Of a stretch of 64,000 nt of DNA, positions 37,889 through 46,314 are shown piece after piece. This stretch comes from Niallia sp. Man26. Lineage in GTDB: Bacteria > Bacillota > Bacilli > Bacillales > Cytobacillaceae. The stretch's first letter is position 1; every line of letters begins with the position of its first letter. The stretch is from assembly GCF_022049065.2 (NCBI RefSeq), contig NZ_CP095746.1, positions 168,151 through 232,150 on the forward strand. The letters run 5' to 3'. The translations under genes and the position numbers were made by a program. The notes beneath the pieces are model-generated. The model saw only the letters and a program-made list of their open reading frames with translations, had not been told where the DNA came from and did no database searches.

Positions 37889-38892
37889 ATGAAATGGTTA
37901 AATTATTTATTCCTTATATTTTTAATTATTCTCTTGGCTGGATGTTGGGATAGGACAAGTTTAATATTGCCGCTGCCACTCGCCCTATCTATTCTCATAT
38001 GAGATTGTTGGCCATAAGCGAAGAAGTTACGAAAAAGGGAATGTTGGGGTTTTTGGATTTTGTAGATCGAAACAGAGAAATAAGAGATGATTTTAGTATC
38101 GTTATTGTAAAAGGGAACAGTGCCGGTGATATTTTACAAGTAAATAATATGTATAAAAAAAGTGCTTCTCTGAAGCTATTTACCCAATTAACGACGATGC
38201 AAAAAGATTGGGGTGGAGCACCAGATATTAAATTAAATGATTATGTTCGGATATATAATTCTCAGGGCCAAACTCCCGTACTTGCAGCGGTTAAATTAGC
38301 TGGTGATCCGAAAAAAGGGGGAAATGTAGAAAATATGAAAAGTGAACAACCTGAGAGTCAAGTAATTGTTGACTCCTTGGCTGTTTTAAAAGCGGGGAAA
38401 CTTGTTGGCTATGCCTCCTTGTATGAAATAAGGGATATGCTTTTTGTACAAAATAAAATTAAGAGTACAGTAATAACATCAATTTTTGGAAAAGGAAAGT
38501 TTGGTTATCGTATTACTGCTTCTAAAACAGAAGTTTCTGCGAAAGATTTAAATGGAGTACCTAACTTTCATATTAAAATAGAAACGGAAGGTACTTTAGA
38601 AGGTACTGATATTTATCACAATTTTAAAGACATTTTTGCGTTTGAGGGATTAGAAGATTCAATTAACAAAAAGATGGAAAAAGAAATAAAAGAATTTATT
38701 AATAAAACAAAAGAGGAATTTAATGCGGATATTTTTGGGTTAGGTGAGTTGCTTAGAGACCAGGATTATAAGCATTTTAAACAATATAAAGACAATTGGG
38801 ATGATGGGTATGCTAAAGCACAAATACATATTAATTTTAATTCAGAAATCAAAAGAAGTGGATTAAGAAAAGATCCGGCAATTATGAAATGA
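37889..38892 (+). pseudogene. gerC: Ger(x)C spore-germination lipoprotein, N-terminal deletion
   Basis: ATG 37889 opens a lipoprotein signal peptide with lipobox LAGCWDR, the usual GerAC start. The frame then runs into a stop near 37985. The rest, from HMRLLAISEEVTKKGM to the end, is a normal GerC C-terminal domain (FLDFVDRNREIRDDF; KIETEGTLEGTD; KEFNADIFGLGELLR-like). A block of about 100 codons and the frame between them are missing. No GerA or GerB genes are adjacent. This is a relic; it marks the host as a spore-former. Confidence 0.88.
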
Positions 38893-39259
38893 GAGGGGAG
38901 ATTTCCTTTTTTTTATAACCATCAGAGAAGCGAAAGTATATAAGTCTTCACAAAAACAATCCAGTAGTTGGACAATTCCCGTATCAATTATGGACAAAAG
39001 AAAATCTTATAATAGGTGAATTATCGCAAGCTCTTTTTAATCATAAATTTCTCTTAAGGTGTACATGACATGAACCAGTAACCTATTTTATATATTCCCA
39101 TTATTAAATCATTAAAAAGTTTGAACCTTATTTATTTGGGGGATAAATTTTAAATATTTGCAACAAAATACATAAAATTCTTAGAAGCTCAGAGCTATTT
39201 TTGGCATTTATTTAGTATTAAATTGGAAGAAACAAGCTATACAGAAAGGAATGGGAAAA
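38893..39259. other. Intergenic, no gene seen
   Basis: AT-rich; no frame above 30 codons with a ribosome site, no clear hairpin. Confidence 0.5.
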
Positions 39260-39469
39260 ATGAGAAATAAAAAAGCATCCATAGGTCAATTTGTTCATTT
39301 TAAAAGGGCTAGCTATGATGTTTTAGGTTATGTAACAATTTTTTTGGAGAATAGTGTAATTGTAAAAATAGACAGTGATATTGCTGAAAAATTACATTAT
39401 GAGACTAATTTAACATTGGTGAATAATAACAAATACAAGATTATAGACAAGAACGGAACAGTTGCTTAA
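39260..39469 (+). CDS. DUF2187 (YkvS-like) small protein
   Basis: 69 residues from ATG 39260; the ATG at 39251 lies too close to the AAGGA ribosome site. ASIGQFVHFKRASYDVLGYV and NSVIVKIDSD fit the DUF2187 family of short beta-barrel proteins in Bacillus. Function unknown. Its own terminator follows. Confidence 0.75.
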   Translation: MRNKKASIGQFVHFKRASYDVLGYVTIFLENSVIVKIDSDIAEKLHYETNLTLVNNNKYKIIDKNGTVA

Positions 39470-39497
39470 TTTATTTCTAATACATATTTTTTTATTC

Positions 39498-39523
39498 AAA
39501 GGTTGCAATTAGCAGCCTTTTTT
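39498..39523 (+). terminator. Terminator of the DUF2187 gene
   Basis: AAAGGTTGC pairs with GCAGCCTTT with a short mismatch, then TTTT. Confidence 0.75.
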
Positions 39524-39580
39524 ATGTTATTGGAATGACAGTATTCTTGTAATAAATGAAGAAAAATAGGTTTTGGTAGA

Positions 39581-39653
39581 AACATGGCAGCATTCCTATA
39601 ATAAGTATAGAGATCCATCTTGTGTCACAAACATGGCAGCATTCCTGTAATAA
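39581..39653 (+). repeat. Tandem 23-nt repeat at the IS110-family left end
   Basis: ACATGGCAGCATTCCTATAA occurs at 39582-39601 and, with one change, at 39631-39650, a 49-nt period. A third copy is at 7833 in the solo left end. Such repeats near the end could be the recombination site duplicated on insertion into an earlier copy. Confidence 0.65.
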
Positions 39654-39749
39654 CTGAAAATGCGATTTGAAAGAAAAAAGACCTCTTGATAAGATAAATG
39701 TGTCCTGAGCCAGCCAGCTAAAAAGGACAAAATATCTACTCGGAGGTCT

Positions 39750-40454
39750 CAGCTTCAAGCATTACCAGAAGAACTGGTGAGATATACAGAAGAGGAATTA
39801 CTAGAATACCTAAGGCAAGCAGTGAAACGTAGTATAGGGATTAAGAAGATTCAAGCTTTAAAAGAAGCCGCCAATCGCTCGATTGGCATCCGTCAGGGTG
39901 CCATGATGGCTAAAATGGAATTAAGAACGTTAATCCAAAAGTATGAACTCATTCAAGCCAAGTTCGAAGAGCTTGACCAAACTCTGGATACACTACTTCA
40001 AGATATTCCAGGCGTTGATCAAATGTTAGAAATAACGGGAATTGGACGCGATACAGTGGCGGGTTTTTTCGCTGAAGTAGGTGATTTGAGTGAATACAAT
40101 CATCCTCGTCAAATAACCAAACTGGCAGGGCTTAGCTTAAAAGAAAATACATCAGGAAAGCATAAAGGGAGAACCAGGATTACGAAACGTGGTCGAAAGA
40201 AATTAAGGGCACTACTGTTTCGGGCATCTATGATTCTAGTAGCCAAGAATAAAGCCTTTAAAGCCCTGCATCAATATTACACAACGAGACCTGATAATCC
40301 GTTGAAAAAGATGCAGTCTTTAATTGCTTTGTGTAATAAGCTCATCCGTATACTCTTCTCTATTGGTAAGAAACAGTTTGTGTTTAAAGAGGAGAAGATG
40401 TTGAAGGACATCCCCCATATGCATGCATTTATCCAAGAACCAATAGCAGCTTAA
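39750..40454 (+). pseudogene. IS110-family transposase, C-terminal half only
   Basis: About 235 codons: LQALPEELVRYTEEELLEYL to HAFIQEPIAA. The Transposase_20 domain is intact (EITGIGRDTVAGFFAEVGDL; LKENTSGKHKGRTRITKRGR with the conserved serine). The RuvC-like DEDD half is missing: the left end runs through the ribosome site CGGAGG and then joins straight into the middle of the protein. A GTG at 39777 could start translation, but no recombinase activity is expected. Confidence 0.88.
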
Positions 40455-40499
40455 TCACTAAAAAACTAACTATTAACAAATAGATTTGAACAGATGAAC

Positions 40500-40680
40500 A
40501 GACAAAATCAGCATGGGATTAGTCGGCAACGGAACTAACGTAAGGACAAGATCCTGTAGGGCAGCATGACCAACATCCACCTTATGGAAAGGTTGAACGA
40601 AGGAATGTAGGAGCGTAGACTCTGTGAGACTTGGGAGGGTAGACCCCCGTAAGATATGTGGACATCCATTGGTGCGTACA
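40500..40680 (+). ncRNA. Candidate bridge RNA region of the truncated element
   Basis: GC-richer than its surroundings. ACGAAGGAATG (40597-40607) and GTGAGACTTGGGAGGG (40624-40639) match the right end of the other IS110-family element in sequence, spacing and position after the transposase. Confidence 0.5.
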
Positions 40681-40886
40681 TACCTATTTATCCAACTTTT
40701 TGAAATGAACCGAAGGTTGGCTAGTTTCTTGCGCTCAGTTTCTTCGTAAACAGCTTGATTGTGCTCTTTTCTCTCTAACCAAATCTGTAAAGTTAAACAA
40801 GTTAGATAGCAATATGGAGAAAAGCTGCGTATTTAAGAGATAATTGTTTGTTTATTGAGGGAGTTTAGTTTAATAAGAAAAAACAT

Positions 40887-40915
40887 TTGACATTATCAAT
40901 TAATGACGTTAACAT
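40887..40915 (+). promoter_or_regulatory. marR1 promoter with candidate operator
   Basis: TTGACA (40887-40892), 17-nt spacer, TAACAT (40910-40915). TCAATTAATGA (40896-40906) lies in the spacer and recurs at 41428-41438, before arsN. Confidence 0.65.
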
Positions 40916-40935
40916 TTAATTTGAGGCGATGATAT

Positions 40936-41394
40936 ATGAAAACACAGGATAAAATTCAAATACGTGAATTGTTACAACAGTTGGTAAGGGACTTTGGACT
41001 TCTTCAAAAAGATGGTTCTGACTGTTGTGGAATTACAGTATCACAAAGTCACATTGTCTATGAGTTAAGTAAAAGTCCGAATATATCTCAACAGACATTG
41101 GCAGAAAAATTAATGATGGATACAGGACTTTTAAGTCGTCAAGTGAATAAATTGGTTGAGCTTCACTTCATCTCAAGAGTTCCAGATCCTAATGATAGAA
41201 GATATGTCCTTCTGTCACTAACAGATGAAGGGGAATCGAAGGCAGATGAAATTTCCAATCAAATGGTGGAGTATCTCGGTAATATTTTCGAACATATACA
41301 GGAAGATAAGCATCAACAGGTTTTGGAAAGTCTAAGTTTGCTATTGGTTGCAATGAATAAAAATAATGGATTAGGTAGTTGTGCCACCAAATAA
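40936..41394 (+). CDS. MarR-family regulator with vicinal cysteines
   Basis: 152 residues, GAGGCG 9 nt before the ATG. Winged-helix core: ISQQTLAEKLMMDTGLLSRQ and the wing DPNDRRYVLLSLTDEG. Unusual are Cys30-Cys31 (GSDCCGITVSQ) before the DNA-binding domain and a cysteine four residues from the C-terminus (GSCATK). The paralogue at 50240 has the same layout, and both precede arsenic-linked enzymes. I infer a thiol-based arsenical sensor; no characterised member is known to me. Confidence 0.85.
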   Translation: MKTQDKIQIRELLQQLVRDFGLLQKDGSDCCGITVSQSHIVYELSKSPNISQQTLAEKLMMDTGLLSRQVNKLVELHFISRVPDPNDRRYVLLSLTDEGESKADEISNQMVEYLGNIFEHIQEDKHQQVLESLSLLLVAMNKNNGLGSCATK

Positions 41395-41427
41395 GGTGGC
41401 TTTCATTAAATATTATATTTGATAAAG

Positions 41428-41438
41428 TCAATTAATGA
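41428..41438 (+). promoter_or_regulatory. Second copy of the marR1 operator candidate, before arsN
   Basis: TCAATTAATGA, identical to 40896-40906, lies 26 nt before the arsN start. Confidence 0.5.
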
Positions 41439-41464
41439 ACAAGTCAATTGAGGAGGTAGAAGAA

Positions 41465-41992
41465 GTGATTAGGAAAGTGGAGGAAAGGGACTTATTAGAA
41501 ATATTAGAGATTTATAATCAAGGCATTGAAGATGGATTAGCCACATTCGAAGAAGATTTAAAAGATGAAAATTATATAAACAATTGGTTTAGTCTTCATA
41601 GTGGAAGACATTGCGCTTTTGTTGCAACAAATGAACGAGGAGAAATTATGGGTTGGGCTTCCATAAACCCATATAATACTAGGGCTGCTTATTATGGCGT
41701 AGGAGAACTATCCATATATATACATAGGGGATTTAGGGGACAAGGAATAGGACAGCAACTATTACATGTCTTAGAAGAAGAAGCAAAATCACAGGATTTC
41801 TACAAACTTGTGCTCTCTACATTTCCTATAAATACTTTAGGCCAAGGTTTATACCGAAAGCTAAACTATAGGGAGGTTGGATTATTTAAAAATCAAGGAA
41901 GATTAAGAGGCAAATTTGTAGATGTAATGATAATGGAAAAGCTGCTTTTTGATCAAAATTACTATTTGTTGAATACAAAGGAGAGTAATTAA
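41465..41992 (+). CDS. arsN: ArsN-like GNAT acetyltransferase (PAT-type)
   Basis: 175 residues from GTG 41465, preceded by GAGGAGG; the ATG at 41435 has no ribosome site. Phosphinothricin-acetyltransferase type: VRKVEERDLLEILEIYNQGI, GWASINPYNTRAAYYGVGEL, and acetyl-CoA loop RGFRGQGIGQQLLH. ArsN1 proteins in ars operons acetylate the alpha-amino group of arsinothricin, an organoarsenical antibiotic. Context (MarR, CC-flavoprotein, ArsR, ArsB) supports this over antibiotic or amino-acid acetylation. Next gene starts 1 bp after its stop. Confidence 0.8.
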   Translation: MIRKVEERDLLEILEIYNQGIEDGLATFEEDLKDENYINNWFSLHSGRHCAFVATNERGEIMGWASINPYNTRAAYYGVGELSIYIHRGFRGQGIGQQLLHVLEEEAKSQDFYKLVLSTFPINTLGQGLYRKLNYREVGLFKNQGRLRGKFVDVMIMEKLLFDQNYYLLNTKESN

Positions 41993-41993
41993 T

Positions 41994-43364
41994 ATGTCTG
42001 AATTTAATATCTTATCATCTTGCTGTCAGCCATCTGATGAATCTCAAGTAAAAACGACTATCGATAAAGAACTACCTATTGCTATTGTTGGGGCAGGTCC
42101 CGTTGGTTTAGCTGCTGCAGCTCATTTGATTCAATATAAGCAAAAAGTTATTCTACTAGAAGCTGGAACCGAAGTGGGAGCAAACATTCTAACATGGAAA
42201 CATATAAGGTTATTCTCACAGTGGAAATATAACATTGATAAAGCAGCATCTTCTTTATTAGAGAAATATAAATGGGAAAAGCCGAATTTAGAAGAAATAC
42301 CTACCGGTAAAGAACTAGTAGAAAATTATTTAATCCCTTTATCAAAGATTCCAGAAATACAAGAAGTAATAGCCTTAAATACAAAAGTCATTTCTATAGC
42401 AAAAAAAAATATCGATAAATTGAAGACTGCTAACCGAGAGAATGTTCCATTTGTTATTTATACAGAGCATGAAGGCACTATCCAAGCTATTGAAGCAAGA
42501 GCTGTTATTGATGCTACTGGTACCTGGGGAAATCCTAACCCAGCAAACTCTAGTGGAGTTTGGTTAGAATCAGAAAAACACCTCAAGGAAAACATCGCTT
42601 ATGGTTTACCTGATATCTTGGGAGAAAGTATAAGCCGTTACAAAAATAAGAAAGTAGCAGTTATAGGAAGTGGGCACTCTGCCATTAATGCTTTGTTAGA
42701 ATTAGGGATATTAAAGGAAAAGAACCCTTCAACAGAAATTTTATGGGTTATTCGAAAAGAGCATGTAGAAGATGCATATGGTGGAGAAGAGAAGGATGCA
42801 TTGAAAGCAAGAGGATTATTAGGGAGCAAAATCCATGAAATGGTCGATAAAGGGATAATACAAGTGTACACTTCCTTTAAAATAGAGCAACTAAAAAAGA
42901 ATAATACCTCAACCATAACCATTATTGGCGAAATAAAAGGTGTAAAATCAGAGATTGAGCTAATTGATGAAGTAATAGTCAATACAGGGAATCGACCTAA
43001 CTATTCTTTCTTGAGCGAATTACGTACAAAAGTAGATTTTGCAACGGAAAGTGTGGAGGAACTATCTCCTTTAATTGATCCTAATCTACACAGTTGTGGA
43101 ACAGTTCGACCGCATGGAGAAAAGGTACTGAGACAACCGGAGAAGAACCTATATGTAGTTGGTTCTAAAAGCTATGGGAGGGCGCCAACCTTTTTAATGG
43201 CTACTGGATATGAACAGGTACGTTCGATTGCTGCATATATTGCAGGGGATATTGAAGCAGCAGAAAAAGTAGAGCTAGATTTACCTGAAACTGGGGTTTG
43301 CAGTGTGAATTTCTCAAATATTAAAAGTGATAGTAGTTGTGAAACGGATTCTTGTTGCTCATAA
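41994..43364 (+). CDS. FAD/NAD(P)-dependent oxidoreductase with CC motifs at both ends
   Basis: 456 residues. The FAD Rossmann motif is IVGAGPVGLAAAAHLI (about 30-45) and a second NAD(P) motif is VAVIGSGHSAINALLEL (about 220). Family: flavin-containing monooxygenase-like oxidoreductases. Cys10-Cys11 lie in a free N-terminal tail and Cys449, Cys454-Cys455 at the extreme C-terminus (SSCETDSCCS), outside the folded enzyme. Vicinal pairs are classic As(III) ligands, also found in ArsD. Coupled to arsN. Possibly oxidises trivalent arsenicals; activity not known. Confidence 0.8.
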   Translation: MSEFNILSSCCQPSDESQVKTTIDKELPIAIVGAGPVGLAAAAHLIQYKQKVILLEAGTEVGANILTWKHIRLFSQWKYNIDKAASSLLEKYKWEKPNLEEIPTGKELVENYLIPLSKIPEIQEVIALNTKVISIAKKNIDKLKTANRENVPFVIYTEHEGTIQAIEARAVIDATGTWGNPNPANSSGVWLESEKHLKENIAYGLPDILGESISRYKNKKVAVIGSGHSAINALLELGILKEKNPSTEILWVIRKEHVEDAYGGEEKDALKARGLLGSKIHEMVDKGIIQVYTSFKIEQLKKNNTSTITIIGEIKGVKSEIELIDEVIVNTGNRPNYSFLSELRTKVDFATESVEELSPLIDPNLHSCGTVRPHGEKVLRQPEKNLYVVGSKSYGRAPTFLMATGYEQVRSIAAYIAGDIEAAEKVELDLPETGVCSVNFSNIKSDSSCETDSCCS

Positions 43365-43385
43365 AATTAATAATGAGGGAGTATT

Positions 43386-43595
43386 ATGGTTATAAATAAT
43401 GGAGGTAATCTAAGTAAAGAGTACTTTAAAGCCTACTTGACACTTATAATGACCAGTATGGGAGGGTCAGTTGAAATGGCAAGAGAGAAGACCTTTACGA
43501 GGTTATTTAAGAATCAAGCAAAAACGCTTGGAAACATATCTTATAACAATTTCATCCAAGCTTATAATGAATTAGAGAAAGAATTAGCTAATTAA
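43386..43595 (+). CDS. Small conserved-looking protein, unrecognised
   Basis: 69 residues, GAGGGAG before the ATG, 22 bp after the flavoprotein gene, so probably the last gene of that operon. Mostly helical and charged: LSKEYFKAYLTLIMTSMGGS and NNFIQAYNELEKELAN. No cysteines or membrane segment. I do not recognise it. Confidence 0.6.
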   Translation: MVINNGGNLSKEYFKAYLTLIMTSMGGSVEMAREKTFTRLFKNQAKTLGNISYNNFIQAYNELEKELAN

Positions 43596-43605
43596 TTAGC
43601 ATTGA

Positions 43606-43646
43606 TGCAAGGAAATAGGTGTTAAGGTAACTCCTATTTTCTTGCA
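43606..43646 (+). terminator. Long hairpin ending the arsN operon
   Basis: TGCAAGGAAATAGGTGTTA (43606-43624) pairs with TAACTCCTATTTTCTTGCA (43628-43646) with three mismatches and a 3-nt loop. No T-run follows, so it may be an inefficient terminator or a read-through regulator. Confidence 0.6.
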
Positions 43647-43701
43647 TACTATGGTACTCAACTATATGATAAAGTTAATTCAACGGAAATGGATGATTAA
43701 T

Positions 43702-44040
43702 ATGTCTTCAGAACAATTAGAAATTACAGCGAATATTTTAAAACTTTTAGGTGATAAGACAAGATTATCCATAATGGGAATGCTTATGATAAACGATTGC
43801 TGTGTATGTGAGTTTGTCGATGTTTTTCAAATGTCTCAACCAGCTATAAGTCAACATCTAAGAAAATTAAAGGATTCCGGTTTGGTTAAAGAACAAAGAA
43901 AAGGGCAATGGGTTATCTATTCTCTAGATCAACAAAATCAATACTTCTTTATGATAAAAGATATCTTAAAGTACGTACCGAGCCAAAAAGAAAAATTTAT
44001 TTGGCTTGAAGAAAATGGATTGCGAATTTCATGTGATTAA
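43702..44040 (+). CDS. arsR: ArsR-family arsenite-responsive repressor 1
   Basis: 112 residues from ATG 43702, with GGAAATGGATG upstream. The As(III) site is Cys33-Cys34-x-Cys36 in NDCCVCEFVD, the position of the CVC motif of classical ArsR. Recognition helix: MSQPAISQHLRKLKDSGLV. C-terminus ends ISCD. Its terminator overlaps the promoter of arsR2. Confidence 0.88.
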   Translation: MSSEQLEITANILKLLGDKTRLSIMGMLMINDCCVCEFVDVFQMSQPAISQHLRKLKDSGLVKEQRKGQWVIYSLDQQNQYFFMIKDILKYVPSQKEKFIWLEENGLRISCD

Positions 44041-44052
44041 ATAAGTTAAGGG

Positions 44053-44118
44053 GTTAATGTTTAATGTGATTGACATTAACTTTTTTATAAATTAATATAT
44101 AAGCATATAATTATATGC
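44053..44118 (+). promoter_or_regulatory. arsR1 terminator merged with the arsR2 promoter and a palindrome
   Basis: GTTAATGT (44053-44060) pairs with ACATTAAC (44073-44080), followed by TTTTTT, a terminator. The right arm holds TTGACA (44070-44075), which with TAATAT (44093-44098, 17-nt spacer) makes a promoter. A perfect 16-nt palindrome GCATATAATTATATGC (44103-44118) lies at the expected start site. Confidence 0.75.
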
Positions 44119-44160
44119 GCAAAGTACTTGTTTACTACATGAGTCAATAAAGGCTATTTT

Positions 44161-44188
44161 TTGACTTTATATAAGTAAATAATAATAT
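44161..44188 (+). promoter_or_regulatory. Second promoter of the arsR2-arsBDA operon
   Basis: TTGACT (44161-44166), 16-nt spacer, TAATAT (44183-44188), within an AT-rich inverted repeat AATAATA-N16-TATTATT (about 44178-44207), 45 nt before arsR2. Confidence 0.6.
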
Positions 44189-44232
44189 GTTTATATAAAT
44201 TATTATTAGTCTGTTAAGGGAGGTGGATAAAA

Positions 44233-44592
44233 ATGATAAAAGAAGATAAATCTTTAAAGGTAATAGATGTAAAGGATACAGCCAATATTTTAAAACTCTT
44301 AGGAGACAAAACAAGATTATCCATGGTAAGTATGTTGGCTGAACAAGAATGCTGTGTCTGCGAATTTGTTGAAATTTTTCAGATGTCACAGCCATCTATT
44401 AGCCAGCACCTACGGAAAATGAGAGACCTTGGAATTGTTAAGGAACAAAGAAAAGGACAATGGGTGGTTTATTCTTTAAATACAACGAGTGAATACTACC
44501 TATTAGTAAGAGAATTATTAAAACATGTTCCTAGCCAACGAGAGAAGTTTGATTGGTTAGAGGAAAAAGGTTTAAGAATTACATGTTATTAA
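44233..44592 (+). CDS. arsR: ArsR-family arsenite-responsive repressor 2
   Basis: 119 residues; GGGAGG precedes the ATG. Paralogue of arsR1 with the same site (Cys40-Cys41-x-Cys43 in QECCVCEFVE) and the same SQPSISQHLRKMRDLGIV helix. Followed 15 bp later by arsB, so it is the local repressor of the efflux operon. Two near-identical repressors in tandem suggest a duplication, with arsR1 possibly controlling the hairpin region upstream. Confidence 0.9.
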   Translation: MIKEDKSLKVIDVKDTANILKLLGDKTRLSMVSMLAEQECCVCEFVEIFQMSQPSISQHLRKMRDLGIVKEQRKGQWVVYSLNTTSEYYLLVRELLKHVPSQREKFDWLEEKGLRITCY

Positions 44593-44607
44593 TGGAGGTT
44601 AACAGCT

Positions 44608-45906
44608 TTGCTACAAACAATACTAGCAATAATTATCTTTTTATTAACTTTAACTTTAGTTATTTGGCAGCCGAAAAACCTATCAATCGGTTGGTCCGCA
44701 TGCGGCGGTGCAATCTTAGCACTTCTTGTAGGCGTAGTTGATTTCAATGATGTAGTCGATGTAACAGGAATTGTTTGGAATGCTACATTGGCTTTCGTAG
44801 CAATCATAATCATTTCATTAATCTTAGATGAAATTGGTTTCTTTGAATGGGCAGCTCTACATATGGCAAGGGTTGCTGGTGGTAACGGTCTAAAGATGTT
44901 TGTTTATGTTTCTATATTAGGAGCAATTGTTGCTGCGTTATTTGCAAACGATGGGGCAGCCCTAATTTTAACGCCAATCGTTCTAGCGATGGTTAGAGCG
45001 TTGAAGTTAGAAGAGAAGATGGTTTTTCCCTTTATCATAGCAAGTGGTTTTATTGCTGATACTACATCTTTACCTTTAGTTGTGAGTAATTTGGTAAACA
45101 TTGTTTCTGCTGATTTCTTTGATATCGGATTTGTAGAATATGCTTCCCGAATGATCGTACCGAATTTATTCTCTTTAGTGGCAAGTATCCTCGTGTTGTA
45201 TTTATATTTCCGTAAGAGGATTCCAAAGGTTTATGATTTAAATCAATTAAAAGTACCACAAGATGCAATCAAAGACCTGAAAATGTTTCGTTTATCTTGG
45301 GTGATATTGGCTGTATTACTTACTGGCTATTTCGTAAGCGAATTTCTTTCTATTCCAGTCTCAATCATCGCTGGTGTAATCGCAATTATTTTCCTAGTTT
45401 TTGCAAGAAGAAGCTCTGCTGTATCTATTAAGAAAGTAATTAAAGGTGCTCCATGGGCAATTGTATTCTTCTCCATTGGAATGTATGTGGTTATTTATGG
45501 ACTACGTAATGTTGGTTTGACAGACTTACTTTCAAATGTTATTCAAGCAACTGCAGACCAGGGGTTATTCGTTGCAACTATTGGAATGGGATTCATTGCG
45601 GCTATTATATCGTCCATTATGAATAATATGCCAACCGTACTTATTGATGCCTTAGCAATTGCAGATACAAATACTACTGGAATAATCAGAGAAGGGTTGA
45701 TTTATGCCAATGTAATTGGTTCTGATTTAGGTCCTAAGATAACACCAATTGGTTCATTAGCTACTTTATTATGGCTTCATGTTCTGTCTCAGAAGGGTGT
45801 AAAAATATCATGGGGTACTTATTTCAAAACAGGTATCGTCCTAACTATTCCAACCCTATTAATTACTCTAATAGGTTTATATCTGTGGCTTTCCATCCTT
45901 TCATAA
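44608..45906 (+). CDS. arsB: ArsB arsenite efflux carrier
   Basis: 432 residues from a TTG start with GGAGG 10 nt upstream. Twelve-helix ion-transporter-superfamily protein: [39 protein letters not shown] and [14 protein letters not shown] are ArsB motifs, distinct from Acr3. Exports arsenite/antimonite by proton motive force, or by ATP when joined to ArsA, encoded downstream. A decayed copy of its 5' third is at 13.3 kb. Confidence 0.95.
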   Translation: MLQTILAIIIFLLTLTLVIWQPKNLSIGWSACGGAILALLVGVVDFNDVVDVTGIVWNATLAFVAIIIISLILDEIGFFEWAALHMARVAGGNGLKMFVYVSILGAIVAALFANDGAALILTPIVLAMVRALKLEEKMVFPFIIASGFIADTTSLPLVVSNLVNIVSADFFDIGFVEYASRMIVPNLFSLVASILVLYLYFRKRIPKVYDLNQLKVPQDAIKDLKMFRLSWVILAVLLTGYFVSEFLSIPVSIIAGVIAIIFLVFARRSSAVSIKKVIKGAPWAIVFFSIGMYVVIYGLRNVGLTDLLSNVIQATADQGLFVATIGMGFIAAIISSIMNNMPTVLIDALAIADTNTTGIIREGLIYANVIGSDLGPKITPIGSLATLLWLHVLSQKGVKISWGTYFKTGIVLTIPTLLITLIGLYLWLSILS

Positions 45907-45929
45907 TAAGAAATAAAGGGGAGTTAATA

Positions 45930-46298
45930 ATGACAAAAGTACAAATATTTGATCCGGCAATGTGCTGTTCAACAGGCGTATGTGGGCCATCAGTTGATCC
46001 TGAACTAACAAGAATTGCATCAGCAATATTTCAGTTAGGTAAAAAGGGTTTCTCTATCGAAAGGTTTAATCTTGCTAACGACCCAGGGGCTTTTGTTGAG
46101 AATAACAAAGTAAATAAGTTGTTGCATGAAAAAGGAACAGATTGTTTACCGGTAGTTATATTAAATGGAGAAATAGTAAAGGAAGCCAGCTATCCTACTA
46201 CTGAGGAATTAGCAAAATGGTATTCATTAGAAGAAACAGAATTAGTGGAAAAGAAACCTTTAACTCCATTACAGTTCATCCAAATAGATAACAAATAA
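45930..46298 (+). CDS. arsD: ArsD arsenic metallochaperone
   Basis: 122 residues from ATG 45930 (GGGGAG upstream); the longer frame overlaps arsB. Cys12-Cys13 and Cys18 in DPAMCCSTGVCGPSVDPEL form the As(III) site used to deliver arsenite to ArsA. A later cysteine in GTDCLPVV may be structural. The Cys pairs at the C-terminus of Escherichia ArsD are absent, as in many Bacillus forms. Start of arsA is 16 bp downstream. Confidence 0.93.
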   Translation: MTKVQIFDPAMCCSTGVCGPSVDPELTRIASAIFQLGKKGFSIERFNLANDPGAFVENNKVNKLLHEKGTDCLPVVILNGEIVKEASYPTTEELAKWYSLEETELVEKKPLTPLQFIQIDNK

Positions 46299-46314
46299 GG
46301 AGGAAAACTGGCAC

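Larger units (their letters stand above)
39581..40720 (+). mobile_element. Truncated IS110-family element
   Basis: Left end (39581-39744), C-terminal half of the transposase (39750-40454), and a 250-nt noncoding right end (40455 to about 40720) with the block shared with the element at 16.8-18.5 kb. The N-terminal DEDD domain is deleted, so the element cannot move by itself. Right boundary is estimated. Confidence 0.75.
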
